Origin: JBDTVS01 sp040007095
GTDB lineage: Bacteria; Acidobacteriota; Vicinamibacteria; Vicinamibacterales; CAVVIG01
Assembly (NCBI GenBank): GCA_040007095.1
Contig: JBDTVS010000200.1
Coordinates: 1-49,107, forward strand
Direction of reading: 5' to 3'
Length of the DNA stretch: 49,107 bases
Below, piece by piece: positions 49,099 to 49,107 of this stretch. Position numbers and translations under genes: made by a program. The notes below the pieces were generated by a model. The model searched no databases. It worked only from the letters and a program-made list of their open reading frames with translations, and was not told where the DNA came from. Position 1 is the first letter of the stretch, and each line of letters opens with the position of its first letter.

Positions 49099-49107
49099 TC
49101 ACGTGAC

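Overview
The window is about 49 kb of GC-rich bacterial chromosome. It looks like an uncultivated soil or sediment Acidobacteriota, most likely the Vicinamibacteria lineage. That placement is an inference from three things: the many secreted DUF6152-type proteins, the periplasmic quinoprotein and cytochrome c genes, and the gene repertoire. Methylomirabilota-like lineages cannot be excluded. No rRNA, tRNA, CRISPR array, insertion sequence or phage gene was found.

The core is a large but scattered set of genes for tetrahydromethanopterin (H4MPT) and methylofuran biosynthesis and for the C1 reactions that use them. (1) A seven-gene, mostly overlapping minus-strand operon (13152 to 6596) encodes an SDR reductase, a pterin carbinolamine dehydratase, a dihydropteroate-synthase-like protein (DUF6513), PabB, PabA, DUF447 and beta-RFAP synthase. 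It looks like a pathway for the H4MPT core with its own 4-aminobenzoate supply. (2) From 13.9 to 21 kb come MfnB, an in-frame MfnF-MfnE fusion, a HisA-like TIM barrel, and the conserved trio mch, RimK-type ATP-grasp ligase and CitG-type protein. (3) From 30.7 to 35.5 kb lie ftr (fhcD), fhcB and fhcA, each on its own transcript and without fhcC. (4) At 44.6-45.9 kb an ATP-grasp protein is a candidate tyramine-glutamate ligase. Fae, MtdB, FhcC, MfnA, an obvious MfnC and a dihydromethanopterin reductase of the DmrA type are not in the window.

Around and between these blocks: 0-5.7 kb has a DUF6282 protein, an OFA-family (oxalate/formate) transporter, an acyl-CoA-dehydrogenase-like flavoprotein, a class III aminotransferase and a divergent LysR regulator with a clear palindromic operator. 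At 22-27.6 kb a response regulator with a separate Hpt protein diverges from an overlapping chain of histidine kinase, two receiver proteins and a secreted cytochrome c-quinoprotein. At 27.7-30.2 kb is an HD-GYP/GAF/GGDEF protein with a damaged HD motif. From 36 to 49 kb there are RNase D, several exported proteins (an HpcH/HpaI-like protein, a cytochrome c/PHM-like protein, an HtrA protease, a metallo-beta-lactamase-fold protein with two EF-hand loops, an SGNH hydrolase), an OmpR-type regulator, and a final run of secreted DUF6152-related proteins present both fused and split.

A working picture is formaldehyde-level C1 oxidation to formate through H4MPT and the formyltransferase/hydrolase complex. 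Periplasmic alcohol oxidation might feed it and an OFA carrier might remove formate; both links are inference. The non-coding sequence is also rich: six imperfect hairpin repeats, all at gene 3' ends; a dispersed repeat present in two copies, one carrying a nested hairpin insertion; heptamer and 12-bp tandem repeats; and a foldable inverted-repeat element at 17.9 kb.
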